From Desulfotruncus arcticus DSM 17038 (GTDB taxonomy: Bacteria > Bacillota > Desulfotomaculia > Desulfotomaculales > Desulfallaceae), in assembly GCF_900113335.1 (NCBI RefSeq), contig NZ_FOOX01000012.1, positions 114,540-178,539 of the forward strand: 64,000 nucleotides of DNA, in the 5' to 3' direction. Positions 10,348 through 19,233 of the stretch are shown here, piece after piece (the first letter of the stretch is position 1; each line of letters begins with the position of its first letter). The notes under the pieces were generated by a model that saw only the letters and a list, made by a program, of their open reading frames with translations, made no database searches and was not told where the DNA came from. The position numbers and the translations under genes were made by a program.

Positions 10348-10423
10348 GGGGGTGTAGCTCAGTTGGGAGAGCACCTGCCTTGCAAGCAGGGGGTCACCGG
10401 TTCGAGTCCGGTCATCTCCACCA
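10348..10423 (+). tRNA. tRNA-Ala (TGC)
   Basis: 76 bases with encoded CCA. The acceptor GGGGGTG pairs with CATCTCC. The anticodon loop CTTGCAA gives anticodon TGC. It is separated from tRNA-Ile by 94 bases containing a degenerate A/G-rich repeat. Confidence 0.95.
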
Positions 10424-10426
10424 TAT

Positions 10427-10501
10427 TCCTCGATAGCTCAACGGTAGAGCATCCGGCTGTTAACCGGAGGGTTGCTGGTTCGAATCCAGCTCGGGGAGCC
10501 A
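10427..10501 (+). tRNA. tRNA-Asn (GTT)
   Basis: 75 bases with encoded CCA. The acceptor TCCTCGA pairs with TCGGGGA, and the anticodon loop CTGTTAA gives GTT. It starts four bases after tRNA-Ala. Confidence 0.95.
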
Positions 10502-10505
10502 AAAA

Positions 10506-10546
10506 AGAGAGATTAAAGGTTATTAACCTTTAATCTCTCTTTTTTT
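10506..10546 (+). terminator. Rho-independent terminator of the tRNA operon
   Basis: AGAGAGATTAAAGG pairs perfectly with CCTTTAATCTCTCT, followed by a run of T's. Confidence 0.9.
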
Positions 10547-10681
10547 GTGCAATACTATAAACAAACCAATATATTGCAGCTGCTCGGCACCAGCGCGCGC
10601 AGGGAGTCCGGGAGCATCGGGTACAAGCAGCAGGAGAATTTTTCGGGATAAGACAGGTAATAATAAAAATAATTTACTGGC

Positions 10682-10730
10682 TTGAAAAACAATTAATAAT
10701 ATATTATGATTAAGGTTAGAAAAGGTCAAA
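10682..10730 (+). promoter_or_regulatory. ctsR promoter with CtsR-box-like operator
   Basis: TTGAAA (10682-10687), 17-base spacer, TATGAT (10705-10710). Directly after the -10 box, GGTTAGA-AAA-GGTCAAA (10714-10730) matches the CtsR operator layout of heptad, three-base spacer, heptad; the second heptad is perfect and the first is imperfect. A further AGTCAAA overlaps downstream. This fits autorepression of the clpC operon by CtsR. Confidence 0.7.
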
Positions 10731-10789
10731 GTCAAAGTCAGTTAAATGGTTCTGATTATTTCAGCAGAGGAGGTGGCTCCAAAAAACTT

Positions 10790-11266
10790 ATGTCCAGTTT
10801 ATCAAACTTAATTGAAAAATATTTAAATAAGCTGATTGAACACAGCAGTGGGCAGTTGATCGAGATACAACGAAATGAGCTGGCGGAAAAATTTAATTGT
10901 GCGCCTTCCCAAATTAATTACGTTTTAACCACCCGTTTTACCATTGAACGGGGATACATGGTGGAAAGCCGGCGGGGCGGCGGGGGGTTTGTCAGAATAG
11001 TGAAAGTTCCGCTGAGCACCGGAGAATTGGATCTGGTTAGTGAGGTGGTAAATCTGGTGGGTGATAGGATTTCCGAGCGTGGCTCAGATGCAATTTTAGC
11101 CAGATTAGCTGAAGAAGAAATTGTCACTCAACGGGAAACTGCTATTATTGGCGCAGCATTAAGCCGCAACGTCTTGCGTATCGGCCTGCCGGCCAGGGAC
11201 CAGCTAAGGGCGAATATACTTAAAGCAGTTTTAATAACGGTTTTAAAAAATCAGGGAGACCGGTAA
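10790..11266 (+). CDS. ctsR: Class III stress gene repressor CtsR
   Basis: 158 residues starting MSSLSNLIEKYL. The N-terminal winged helix-turn-helix has RNELAEKFNCAPSQINYVL, followed by the glycine-rich wing RRGGGGFVRI (the RGGGG arginine is the target of McsB in Bacillus). The C-terminal four-helix dimer domain follows. The upstream in-frame ATG at 10706 lies inside the -10 promoter box and is rejected. An AGAGGAGG site lies upstream, but spacing to the ATG is long (about 17 bases). First gene of ctsR-mcsA-mcsB-clpC. Confidence 0.95.
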   Translation: MSSLSNLIEKYLNKLIEHSSGQLIEIQRNELAEKFNCAPSQINYVLTTRFTIERGYMVESRRGGGGFVRIVKVPLSTGELDLVSEVVNLVGDRISERGSDAILARLAEEEIVTQRETAIIGAALSRNVLRIGLPARDQLRANILKAVLITVLKNQGDR

Positions 11267-11305
11267 TAGGGAGACCGGTAATTTTGATGGGGAGTGAGTA
11301 CATTG

Positions 11306-11812
11306 ATGTTATGTGAAAGATGCCAGGAAAGACCGGCAACAGTATTTTACACGGAAATAATCAATAATAAGCAGAAAAAAATGCAGCTTTGTGAAGTTTG
11401 TGCGGGACAAATGCAGGCCGAGGGTCTGGGCGGGTTGCCTCAGATGAATCTCCATAATTTTTTGGCCAGCTTTTGGAATCAGATGTCGGGAGTTCATCCC
11501 TTTGCTCCCAAAACAAAGGAAGAAACCTGTCCGTCGTGTGGAACCCCGGAAAGCCTGTTTGCTCAAAAAGGGTTGTTTGGGTGCGGTGATTGTTACAAGC
11601 ACTTTGGTGAGCGATTAGAGCCGTTATTGCGCAGGATTCACGGTTCAAGTGCTCATACCGGCAAAGTGCCCCTGCGTTCGGGCGGCAAGGTGCTATTGGC
11701 CAGACAGATAGAAGAATTGAAGGCCGGTTTAAGGGATGCGGTAGTCCGGGAGGAGTTTGAAAAAGCGGCTGAACTGCGGGACAATATTAAAAAGCTGGAG
11801 CAGCAGCTTTAG
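11306..11812 (+). CDS. mcsA: McsA, zinc-binding activator of the McsB arginine kinase
   Basis: 168 residues. Two zinc sites are visible: CERCQ with CEVC near the N-terminus, and CPSCG with CGDC in the middle. A C-terminal UVR motif (AVVREEFEKAAELRDNIKKL) resembles the UvrB/ClpC UVR segment. McsA activates McsB and tunes CtsR control. The start is taken at ATG 11306 behind GGGGAG; a GTG at 11294 overlaps that site. Confidence 0.92.
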   Translation: MLCERCQERPATVFYTEIINNKQKKMQLCEVCAGQMQAEGLGGLPQMNLHNFLASFWNQMSGVHPFAPKTKEETCPSCGTPESLFAQKGLFGCGDCYKHFGERLEPLLRRIHGSSAHTGKVPLRSGGKVLLARQIEELKAGLRDAVVREEFEKAAELRDNIKKLEQQL

Positions 11813-11821
11813 GGGGGTTGG

Positions 11822-12883
11822 ATGATGAGTATCAGGGAAACGGTAAACTCGGCTAAAAGCGGCTGGATGAAGGCGGATAGCCCGGCCGGTGATATAGTTG
11901 TCAGCAGCAGGGTAAGGGTGGCCCGCAATATCAATGGTTTTTCTTTTCCTCATCTGCTGGAGCAGGAAAAGGCGGAGCAGGTGATCCACGGGATTCAAAC
12001 GGCATTGGACAATTCCAATCTTAAAACTGAACTGGAGCTAAACCGCATGACCGAATTGAGCCCCGTTGAAAGGCAGATACTAGTTGAAAAGCACCTGATC
12101 AGTCCCGATCTTTTGCACAACCATGAAAAGAAGGCTGTTACACTGCGTGATGATGAAGCTATCAGTGTGATGGTTAATGAAGAGGATCACCTGCGCATTC
12201 AGTGCCTCCTGCCCGGGCTGCAGCTGGAAAAAGCCTGGGAACTGGTTAACAGGGTTGACGACGGTCTGGAAAGTACCCTGGATTACGCTTTTTCGGAAAG
12301 ATACGGGTACCTCACCGCCTGCCCAACCAATGCCGGAACCGGCATGAGGGCTTCCGTGATGCTGCATTTACCGGGCTTGGTGCTGATTAACCAGATCAAG
12401 GCGGTGATAAATGCTGTATCCAAACTGGGTTTTGCTGTGCGGGGTTTGTATGGTGAGGGTACGGAAGCTCATGGAAATTTGTTTCAGATTAGTAATCAGG
12501 TAACCATGGGCCATGCTGAAGAAGAAATAATTAACAGTTTAAATTCAGTTACAGGACAATTATTGGCCCAGGAAAGAGAGGCGCGCAAGGTGTTGATCAG
12601 AGAGCGCCGGGAGCAGCTGGAAGACAGGGTTGGACGCTCGTATGGGATTTTGAAATTTTGTCATGTCATATCCTCTGAAGAAACTATGCGGCGGCTGTCA
12701 GATGTGCGCCTGGGAGTTGATCTTAGTTTGATTAACGGTGTTAATCCCGATCAGCTGACCGAACTAATTGTTAAAACTCAGCCCGCCTACCTTTTAAAAC
12801 AGCACGGCGGGGAGTTGTCGCCGGCCCAGCGCGATGTTTTAAGGGCGGAGATTATCAGAAAGGAATTCAACCGGGAGGGTTAA
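11822..12883 (+). CDS. mcsB: Protein-arginine kinase McsB
   Basis: 353 residues of the phosphagen-kinase family. SSRVRVARNINGFSFP lies at the N-terminus and a conserved NEEDHLRIQ loop (about 117) binds substrate. CPTNAGTGMRASVM contains the catalytic-type Cys/Asn/Gly segment, and SNQVTMGHAEEEI follows. It phosphorylates arginines on CtsR and misfolded proteins, marking the latter for ClpCP. It is tightly spaced with mcsA and clpC, hence one operon. Confidence 0.95.
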   Translation: MMSIRETVNSAKSGWMKADSPAGDIVVSSRVRVARNINGFSFPHLLEQEKAEQVIHGIQTALDNSNLKTELELNRMTELSPVERQILVEKHLISPDLLHNHEKKAVTLRDDEAISVMVNEEDHLRIQCLLPGLQLEKAWELVNRVDDGLESTLDYAFSERYGYLTACPTNAGTGMRASVMLHLPGLVLINQIKAVINAVSKLGFAVRGLYGEGTEAHGNLFQISNQVTMGHAEEEIINSLNSVTGQLLAQEREARKVLIRERREQLEDRVGRSYGILKFCHVISSEETMRRLSDVRLGVDLSLINGVNPDQLTELIVKTQPAYLLKQHGGELSPAQRDVLRAEIIRKEFNREG

Positions 12884-12886
12884 ATT

Positions 12887-15346
12887 ATGCTATTTGGAAG
12901 GTTTACGCAGAGAGCGCAAAAGGTGCTGATGTTGGCCCAGGAGGAAGCCAGGCGGCTATCCCATCCATATGTGGGCACAGAGCATATATTATTGGGGTTA
13001 ATCAGGGAAGGGGAGGGTGTTGCCGCCAAAGCCCTGGCCGGCCTGGGGATTGATGCGGAAAAGGTTCGTGAGCTGGTGGAGAAGTCCATTGGCAAGGGCG
13101 AAGGTGCGGTGCAGGAAATGTCTTTGACGCCGCGGGTTAAAAAAGTGCTGGAACTATCGGTGGACGAGGCCAGACGTATGGGTACAAATTACGTGGGCAC
13201 CGAGCACATATTGCTGGGTTTGATCCGGGAAGGCGAGGGAGTTGCCGCGCAGGTTCTGGGCGCTTTGGGTGTAGAACAGGAAAAAGTACGCCAACTTGTA
13301 ATTAGTATGCTTGGCGGTCCCGGGGGGATGCCCCAGGGGCAGCAGTCGCAACCGGGCTGCGCCGGGGGTGCCTGCGGAGCCAAAACTGTGACGTTGGACC
13401 AGTTCGGCCGCGATCTCACCGCCCAGGCCCGGGAAGACCATCTCGACCCCGTGGTGGGGCGGGAAAAGGAAATTGAGCGGGTGGTTCAGATTTTGAGCCG
13501 CCGCACAAAGAACAACCCGGTTCTGATCGGTGATCCCGGGGTTGGTAAAACGGCTATTGTTGAGGGGTTGGCTCAGCGTATCGTAGCCGGCCAAGTTCCG
13601 GAAATACTCTCTGATAAACGGCTGGTAACGCTGGACCTGGCTTCCCTGGTGGCCGGCACCAAATACCGCGGTGAATTTGAAGACCGGCTGAAAAAAGTTG
13701 TGGATGAAATCACCACTGAAAAAAATATTATTGTGTTCATTGATGAATTGCACACGATCATCGGAGCCGGGGCGGCGGAAGGGGCCATAGACGCCGCCAA
13801 TATTTTAAAACCGGCTCTGGCCAGGGGCGAGCTCCAGTGCATTGGTGCCACTACGCTTGATGAGTACAGAAAACACATTGAGCGTGATTCCGCGCTGGAA
13901 AGACGGTTTCAGCCCATTACCGTCGATGAGCCCGGCGCCGCCGAAGCGGTGGAAATTTTAAAAGGGCTGCGTGATAAGTACGAAGCCCACCACCGGGTAC
14001 GGATCACTGATGATGCACTGGACGCAGCGGTGCGGCTCAGTGACAGGTATATTACCGACCGCTTTTTGCCGGATAAGGCCATAGACTTAATGGACGAAGC
14101 AGGTTCGCGTGTCCGTCTGCAGGCTTTTACGGCTCCGCCGGACCTGAAGGAATTAGAGAAGCGGATAGAAGAGGTGCGTAAGGAGAAAGAATCCGCCGTT
14201 AACAGCCAGGAATTTGAAAAAGCCGCTCAAATGCGTGATGAAGAAAATAAATTGCGTACTGAGTTGGATAATATGCGGGCCAACTGGCAGCAGCAGAAGG
14301 GTGGCGTGGAACTGGAGGTTACCGCGGAGGATATTGCCCAGATCGTAGCCAGTTGGACTGGCATACCGGTGCGCAAGCTTGCTGAAGAAGAATCCGAGCG
14401 CTTGCTGCGCATGGAGGAAATTTTGCACCGGCGGGTTATTGGGCAGGAGGAAGCTGTTTCAGCTGTGGCCCGGGCAATTCGCAGGGCCAGGGCGGGCTTG
14501 AAGGATCCTAAACGCCCCATTGGATCATTTATCTTTCTTGGCCCTTCCGGAGTGGGCAAAACCGAACTGGCGAGAGCCTTGGCCGAAGCTATGTTCGGTG
14601 ATGAGGATGCCATGGTGCGGATTGATATGAGTGAGTATATGGAGAAATTTGCCGTAAGCAGGCTGGTGGGCGCCCCTCCCGGTTATGTGGGTTACGACGA
14701 GGGCGGGCAGCTTACCGAGGCTGTACGGCGCAAGCCGTATTCCGTGGTGTTACTTGATGAAATTGAAAAAGCCCACCCCGACGTATTTAATATACTGCTG
14801 CAGGTGCTGGAAGACGGCCGCCTTACCGACTCCAAGGGGCGCATTGTGGATTTTCGCAATACCGTTATCATCATGACCTCCAACGTTGGCGTAAGTACCA
14901 TTAAGCGTGAGGCTACCCTGGGCTTTAAAACAGGTGATGATAAAAAATCCGGCTACGCGGATATGAAAAAGAAAATTACAGATGAACTGCGACGCACCTT
15001 CCGGCCGGAATTCTTGAACAGGGTTGATGAAATAATTGTTTTCCATCCATTAAGCCGGGAGCATATCAAAGACATAGTCGGCTTAATGGTGCAGGAAGTT
15101 GCCAGACGGCTCGCTGAAAATGAAATCGAGGTTGAAGTTGGCGAATCCGCGAGGGAGTATCTGGCCCGGGAAGGGTTCGACGAAAATTATGGGGCCAGGC
15201 CGCTGCGCCGGGCGATACAAAAAGAAATAGAGGACCGGCTGTCCGAGGAAATGCTGCGGGGCGCCATTAAAAAAGGCGACCGGGTGCGCATTGACGGTAC
15301 GGCTGACGGAGACCTTAAAGTGGCAACTGTCTCAGGTAAGGATTAA
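12887..15346 (+). CDS. clpC: ATP-dependent Clp protease ATPase subunit ClpC
   Basis: 819 residues. Two N-terminal Clp-N repeats (each with [17 protein letters not shown]), first AAA+ domain with Walker A GDPGVGKT (about residue 210), middle domain with a UVR motif ([15 protein letters not shown]), second AAA+ domain with GPSGVGKT (about 555), and the ClpB-D2-small domain at the C-terminus. It unfolds arginine-phosphorylated and adaptor-bound proteins for ClpP. A Gly/Cys-rich linker (GCAGGACG) follows the N domain. Last gene of the CtsR operon. Confidence 0.96.
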   Translation: MLFGRFTQRAQKVLMLAQEEARRLSHPYVGTEHILLGLIREGEGVAAKALAGLGIDAEKVRELVEKSIGKGEGAVQEMSLTPRVKKVLELSVDEARRMGTNYVGTEHILLGLIREGEGVAAQVLGALGVEQEKVRQLVISMLGGPGGMPQGQQSQPGCAGGACGAKTVTLDQFGRDLTAQAREDHLDPVVGREKEIERVVQILSRRTKNNPVLIGDPGVGKTAIVEGLAQRIVAGQVPEILSDKRLVTLDLASLVAGTKYRGEFEDRLKKVVDEITTEKNIIVFIDELHTIIGAGAAEGAIDAANILKPALARGELQCIGATTLDEYRKHIERDSALERRFQPITVDEPGAAEAVEILKGLRDKYEAHHRVRITDDALDAAVRLSDRYITDRFLPDKAIDLMDEAGSRVRLQAFTAPPDLKELEKRIEEVRKEKESAVNSQEFEKAAQMRDEENKLRTELDNMRANWQQQKGGVELEVTAEDIAQIVASWTGIPVRKLAEEESERLLRMEEILHRRVIGQEEAVSAVARAIRRARAGLKDPKRPIGSFIFLGPSGVGKTELARALAEAMFGDEDAMVRIDMSEYMEKFAVSRLVGAPPGYVGYDEGGQLTEAVRRKPYSVVLLDEIEKAHPDVFNILLQVLEDGRLTDSKGRIVDFRNTVIIMTSNVGVSTIKREATLGFKTGDDKKSGYADMKKKITDELRRTFRPEFLNRVDEIIVFHPLSREHIKDIVGLMVQEVARRLAENEIEVEVGESAREYLAREGFDENYGARPLRRAIQKEIEDRLSEEMLRGAIKKGDRVRIDGTADGDLKVATVSGKD

Positions 15347-15366
15347 AAAATCCTTACCTGTTTTTT
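15333..15366 (+). terminator. Terminator after clpC
   Basis: CAGGTAAGGATT pairs with AATCCTTACCTG and is followed by TTTTTT. The left arm overlaps the clpC stop. Confidence 0.9.
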
Positions 15367-15417
15367 CATGGCTTATTTATGTTATAATTATTAGATCAAT
15401 TTTCGAAGGGATTTGCT

Positions 15418-16779
15418 ATGTCTGCCAAAAAAACAAGATATTTTTGTAATGTTTGCGGGCATATAACCTCCCGCTGGCTGGGCCGCTGCGCCGGGTGCGG
15501 TGAATGGAATACTTATGTTGAAGAAGTAGTTGTTAGGGGGACAAGCCCAAGGAGCACTGAAGCCGGAGGCGGCAACCGCCCGCTGCCGGTTACTGAGGTA
15601 GCTCCGGTTGAGGGAGAGCGTAATTCCACGGGTATGGCTGAACTGGACCGCGTTTTGGGCGGCGGACTGGTTCCCGGTTCCCTGGTGCTGCTGGGCGGTG
15701 ACCCGGGAATCGGAAAATCGACGCTGTTGCTGCAAGTTGCCGGGCTGGTCGGGGCTGCCGGAAAAAAAGTGCTATATGTATCCGGGGAGGAATCTGTGCG
15801 TCAGATCAGGCTCAGGGCCGATCGTCTGGAAATATCCTGCCCCGGGCTTTATGCCTATGCCGAGACGGACCTGCAAGTTATTGAAGAGCAGGTTAATTTG
15901 GTGGACCCGGCGCTGCTGGTGATAGACTCGATTCAAACTATGTACGGGCCGGATATAACGTCTGCTGCAGGCAGCGTCAGTCAGGTGCGGGAATGTACTG
16001 CAAGGTTGATGCGTCTGGCCAAAGAACGATCACTTTCCATATTTGTCATTGGTCACGTAACCAAAGAAGGCATGATTGCCGGTCCCAGGGTAATGGAACA
16101 TATGGTTGATGTAGTTCTGTATTTTGAAGGGGAACGAAATCAGTCATTTAGAATATTGCGGGGTGTTAAAAACAGATTTGGTTCCACCAATGAAATAGGT
16201 ATTTATGAAATGTCCGGTTATGGTCTTAAAGAAGTAATTAATCCATCTTCATTTTTTTTGGATGAACATGCCGGCAGGGACGTGGCCGGGGCGGTTGTGG
16301 TGCCGGTAATTGAAGGGACCCGGCCCCTGCTGGTGGAAATCCAGTCGCTGGTATGCCCGACTTCTTTTGGTGTGCCGCGGCGCATGACGGCCGGGGTGGA
16401 TCATAACCGGACAGCCTTAATTATTGCTGTGCTGGAAAAAAGACTGGGATTAATGATGGGCAACTGTGACGCATATGTCAACGTGGTTGGCGGTGTTAAA
16501 ATTGATGAGCCGGCTGCGGATTTAGGGGTTGCTGCAGCGCTAACCTCCAGTTTCCGGGAACGGGTTATTGATCATCATACTTGTGTCATGGGAGAACTGG
16601 GCTTAACCGGTGAATTGAGGCCGGTTGCGGCTTTGGACAAAAGGATTCGTGAGGCGGCGCGCCTGGGCTTTAAAAGGTGTATCGTGCCTCAGCAAAAGGG
16701 TATTCCGGATAACGTTAGTGAAGTAAAAATTTTTGAAGCCAAAACATTGGCTGATGCATTTGACCATATGTTTGTTTAA
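15418..16779 (+). CDS. radA: DNA repair protein RadA
   Basis: 453 residues. N-terminal C4 zinc finger (CNVCGH and CAGCGEW), RecA-like ATPase with Walker A GDPGIGKS, and the RadA-specific KNRFGST motif. A Lon-protease-like C-terminal domain (DLGVAAAL) closes the protein. It promotes branch migration in recombinational repair. A TATAAT at 15383-15388 may be its promoter. disA follows, the usual neighbour. Confidence 0.96.
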   Translation: MSAKKTRYFCNVCGHITSRWLGRCAGCGEWNTYVEEVVVRGTSPRSTEAGGGNRPLPVTEVAPVEGERNSTGMAELDRVLGGGLVPGSLVLLGGDPGIGKSTLLLQVAGLVGAAGKKVLYVSGEESVRQIRLRADRLEISCPGLYAYAETDLQVIEEQVNLVDPALLVIDSIQTMYGPDITSAAGSVSQVRECTARLMRLAKERSLSIFVIGHVTKEGMIAGPRVMEHMVDVVLYFEGERNQSFRILRGVKNRFGSTNEIGIYEMSGYGLKEVINPSSFFLDEHAGRDVAGAVVVPVIEGTRPLLVEIQSLVCPTSFGVPRRMTAGVDHNRTALIIAVLEKRLGLMMGNCDAYVNVVGGVKIDEPAADLGVAAALTSSFRERVIDHHTCVMGELGLTGELRPVAALDKRIREAARLGFKRCIVPQQKGIPDNVSEVKIFEAKTLADAFDHMFV

Positions 16780-16833
16780 AGAATAGAATAAAATATACAT
16801 AAAGCGTTTTGTGCTATATAAAGGGGGAGCAAA

Positions 16834-17901
16834 GTGGACAGCAGGTTGCTTAAGGTTTTGCGCACCGTCGCGCCGGGAACTCCGCTTCGGGAAGGGCTGG
16901 AGAATATATTACGGGCTAAAACCGGTGGATTGCTGGTAATTGGCGATAATCCCGAGGTTATGGAACTGGCGGAAGGCGGGTTTGCTGTGAATGCCGAGTT
17001 TACACCGGCAAACCTGTATGAGCTGGCCAAAATGGACGGTGCCATTATCATCAGTGAAGATATTTCCAAAATCATTGCCGCTAATGTCCAGTTGATTCCC
17101 AACCTTAGCATACCATCCAGTGAAACAGGTATCAGACATCGTTCCGCGGAAAGGGTTGCCAAGCAGACTAACGCGCTGGTAATTTCCATATCTCAGCGCC
17201 GCAGCGTAATAACAATTTATAAAGGTAATATTAAGTATGTCTTAAAGGATCTGGGGGTTATCTTAAATAAGGCCAACCAAGCCATACAGACCCTTGAAAA
17301 GTATCGTACCGTGCTGGACAGGGTGGTGACAAACCTCAGTATTCTGGAATTTGATGAGGCTGTAACCCTGTTTGACGTTACCAAAGCCATTCAGCGTACG
17401 GAAATGGTTTTGCGGGTGGTCAAGGAAATTGAAAGGTATATTAGTGAACTTGGGACAGAGGGACGTTTAATTACGATGCAGCTGGAAGAACTGATAGTCA
17501 GCGTTGAGGATGAGGGACGCCTGATGGTACAGGATTACGCCACTCAAATCGGGGATAAATCCCCCGCTAGTATTATGCAAATGATCGGCAGCTGGCCGGC
17601 GGAAGACTTGCTTGACCTGTCTTTAATCGCCAGGGCTCTTGGTTATCCCGGCGGTTCCGGCGTTTTAGATCAGAACGTGGCCCCAAGGGGTTATCGGATT
17701 TTAGAGAAAATCCCCAGGTTGCCCATGCAGGTGGTGGAGAATCTGGTACGGGAATTTGGATCACTGCGTAAAATAATAGGTGCCACTATTGAGGAGTTGG
17801 ACGCAGTTGAAGGAATTGGTGAAGTGCGGGCCAGGTCCATTAAGGATGGATTGCAAAGGTATAGGGATCAGCTTACCCAGGAGCGGTATATCGTTTCATA
17901 A
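16834..17901 (+). CDS. disA: Diadenylate cyclase DisA, DNA integrity scanning protein
   Basis: 355 residues from a GTG start behind AAGGGGGAG. The N-terminal DAC domain has the DGA motif (KMDGAIIIS) and RHR motif (GIRHRSAERV) that bind ATP for c-di-AMP synthesis. A helical spine follows, and a C-terminal helix-hairpin-helix DNA-binding domain (LDAVEGIGEVRARSI). It signals DNA integrity, relevant to sporulation and germination. It directly follows radA. Confidence 0.96.
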   Translation: MDSRLLKVLRTVAPGTPLREGLENILRAKTGGLLVIGDNPEVMELAEGGFAVNAEFTPANLYELAKMDGAIIISEDISKIIAANVQLIPNLSIPSSETGIRHRSAERVAKQTNALVISISQRRSVITIYKGNIKYVLKDLGVILNKANQAIQTLEKYRTVLDRVVTNLSILEFDEAVTLFDVTKAIQRTEMVLRVVKEIERYISELGTEGRLITMQLEELIVSVEDEGRLMVQDYATQIGDKSPASIMQMIGSWPAEDLLDLSLIARALGYPGGSGVLDQNVAPRGYRILEKIPRLPMQVVENLVREFGSLRKIIGATIEELDAVEGIGEVRARSIKDGLQRYRDQLTQERYIVS

Positions 17902-17910
17902 TAAAATAAA

Positions 17911-17938
17911 TGGGCGCTGTAATTGGCGCCCATAAAAA
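17911..17938 (+). terminator. Probable terminator after disA
   Basis: TGGGCGC pairs with GCGCCCA across a short loop, followed by an A/T-rich tail with an interrupted T-run. Confidence 0.6.
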
Positions 17939-18020
17939 TTTATTTATGTAATTTTAGACTAATATTGCCTTGGCTAATATTACATTGAAGGAAACAAAAG
18001 ATATTTGTCGAAGTATAATA

Positions 18021-18419
18021 TTATGCAAGATTATACAGCCCCAGGGTTTTAATGTGTTTTTGTTCTTTCAGCAGTATATCATACATGTTCAGATCTAATA
18101 GATTGCAAAGGGCGGCCAAATAAAAAAAAGTGCGGCCCATCTCTGTTTCTATGGCTTCCCTGCAATATTTGCATAACTCGCCTTCCAGATGTGACTCCAG
18201 CAGACTCTTCAGCTCTTCCAGAGGTATGTCGGTGGGGATTTTCTTTTTGTTGGCGTTTATTTTTAAACACCCGCAGCTGGTTACCGATTTAATTATAGCC
18301 TTATTTAACCTTGCATTAGTCTCCTGTGACTTGGCCAATAGATCCAGGATGCTTCTATTGCAGAGTAGTAATTCGGAAACCGTATCTTGAAATTCGTCAT
18401 AAATGATATCTTTGAGCAA
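18021..18419 (-). CDS. Conserved small Cys-containing protein (function unknown)
   Basis: 132 residues, beginning LLKDIIYDEFQDTVSELL. A helical protein with a CGC motif near the middle (VTSCGCLKINA) and CKYC further on, so possible metal binding. I recall similar proteins next to disA/carD in Peptococcaceae, sometimes labelled DUF1573, but cannot verify this. TTG at 18419 is chosen for AAAGGAG ten bases upstream; the longer frame to 18488 has no such site. It is convergent with disA and divergent from carD. Confidence 0.6.
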   Translation of the reverse strand: MLKDIIYDEFQDTVSELLLCNRSILDLLAKSQETNARLNKAIIKSVTSCGCLKINANKKKIPTDIPLEELKSLLESHLEGELCKYCREAIETEMGRTFFYLAALCNLLDLNMYDILLKEQKHIKTLGLYNLA

Positions 18420-18512
18420 AACGGTTTCAACTCCTTTGCTATTAAACAACCTGCTGTAATTATAACGGTGAGCGGCTTGTCCTGTCAAACCAACAGCCTT
18501 TTAAAAATACTG

Positions 18513-18541
18513 TTGACATAGACTATGTGCTGTGCTAAAAT
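18513..18541 (+). promoter_or_regulatory. SigmaA-type promoter of carD
   Basis: TTGACA at 18513-18518, 17-base spacer, TAAAAT at 18536-18541. The -10 element lies about 70 bases before the chosen carD start. Confidence 0.8.
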
Positions 18542-18612
18542 ATTAAGTTTCCTTGACAATGGTCGGCTTTTATGTTATATTTATTTATGAAAATGGTAAG
18601 GAGGTCCGGGAA

Positions 18613-19089
18613 TTGTTTAAAATCGGAGACAAGGTTGTTTATCCCATGCACGGGGCCGGAATTATCGAAGCCATAGAGGAAAAGGAAGTACTTGGAGAGA
18701 CTAGACAGTATTATATTCTTAGATTACCGGTTGGCGATATGAAAGTAATGATTCCAATCGCTACCTGCAAGGAAGTTGGATTGCGCGAGGTAATAGACGA
18801 CGACGGAGTGGAGAGGGTCTTCGGAATACTGCGCGATAAATCCACCAACATGTCTGAAAACTGGAATAAGCGCTATCGAGCCAACCTGGAGAAGATAAAA
18901 AGCGGAAACATCTACGAAGTAGCAGAAGTAGTAAGGAATTTGATTAACAGGGACAGGGAAAAGGGGCTTTCATCCGGCGAGAGAAAGATGCTGGAGAATG
19001 CCAGGCAGATATTGATCAGCGAATTGGTCCTGGCCACGGAGATGGCGGAGGACAACGCCAAAACAATGGTAGAAAGTGCTTTCGCATAA
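18613..19089 (+). CDS. carD: CarD-family RNA polymerase-binding regulator
   Basis: 158 residues from TTG. The N-terminal Tudor-like RNA polymerase interaction domain starts MFKIGDKVVYPMHGAGIIE, and the C-terminal part is an all-helical DNA-binding domain. CarD proteins stabilise open promoter complexes, notably at rRNA promoters. The start is set by AAGGAGG eight bases upstream; the frame extends to 18553 but that part overlaps the promoter region. The product matches the CarD/CdnL length. Confidence 0.93.
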   Translation: MFKIGDKVVYPMHGAGIIEAIEEKEVLGETRQYYILRLPVGDMKVMIPIATCKEVGLREVIDDDGVERVFGILRDKSTNMSENWNKRYRANLEKIKSGNIYEVAEVVRNLINRDREKGLSSGERKMLENARQILISELVLATEMAEDNAKTMVESAFA

Positions 19090-19124
19090 AAATACGCCAG
19101 GTGGAAACTGGCGTATTTTTATTT
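19088..19124 (+). terminator. Terminator after carD
   Basis: AAATACGCCAG pairs with CTGGCGTATTT, then a T-rich tail. Confidence 0.88.
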
Positions 19125-19233
19125 AACGGAAAAATTATCCAAAAAGAGTTGAAACAAATATCGAGATCATTCATAATAGAATAAAATGCCTGTGTAAATA
19201 ATAATTAACAGGAAATTAAAAGGAGGTGAGAAC

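Noticed and set aside
10706..10789. ATG at 10706 as the ctsR start
   Set aside because: It lies inside the -10 hexamer and the extra residues are encoded by the operator; CtsR proteins start at the MSSLSNLIE-type motif.
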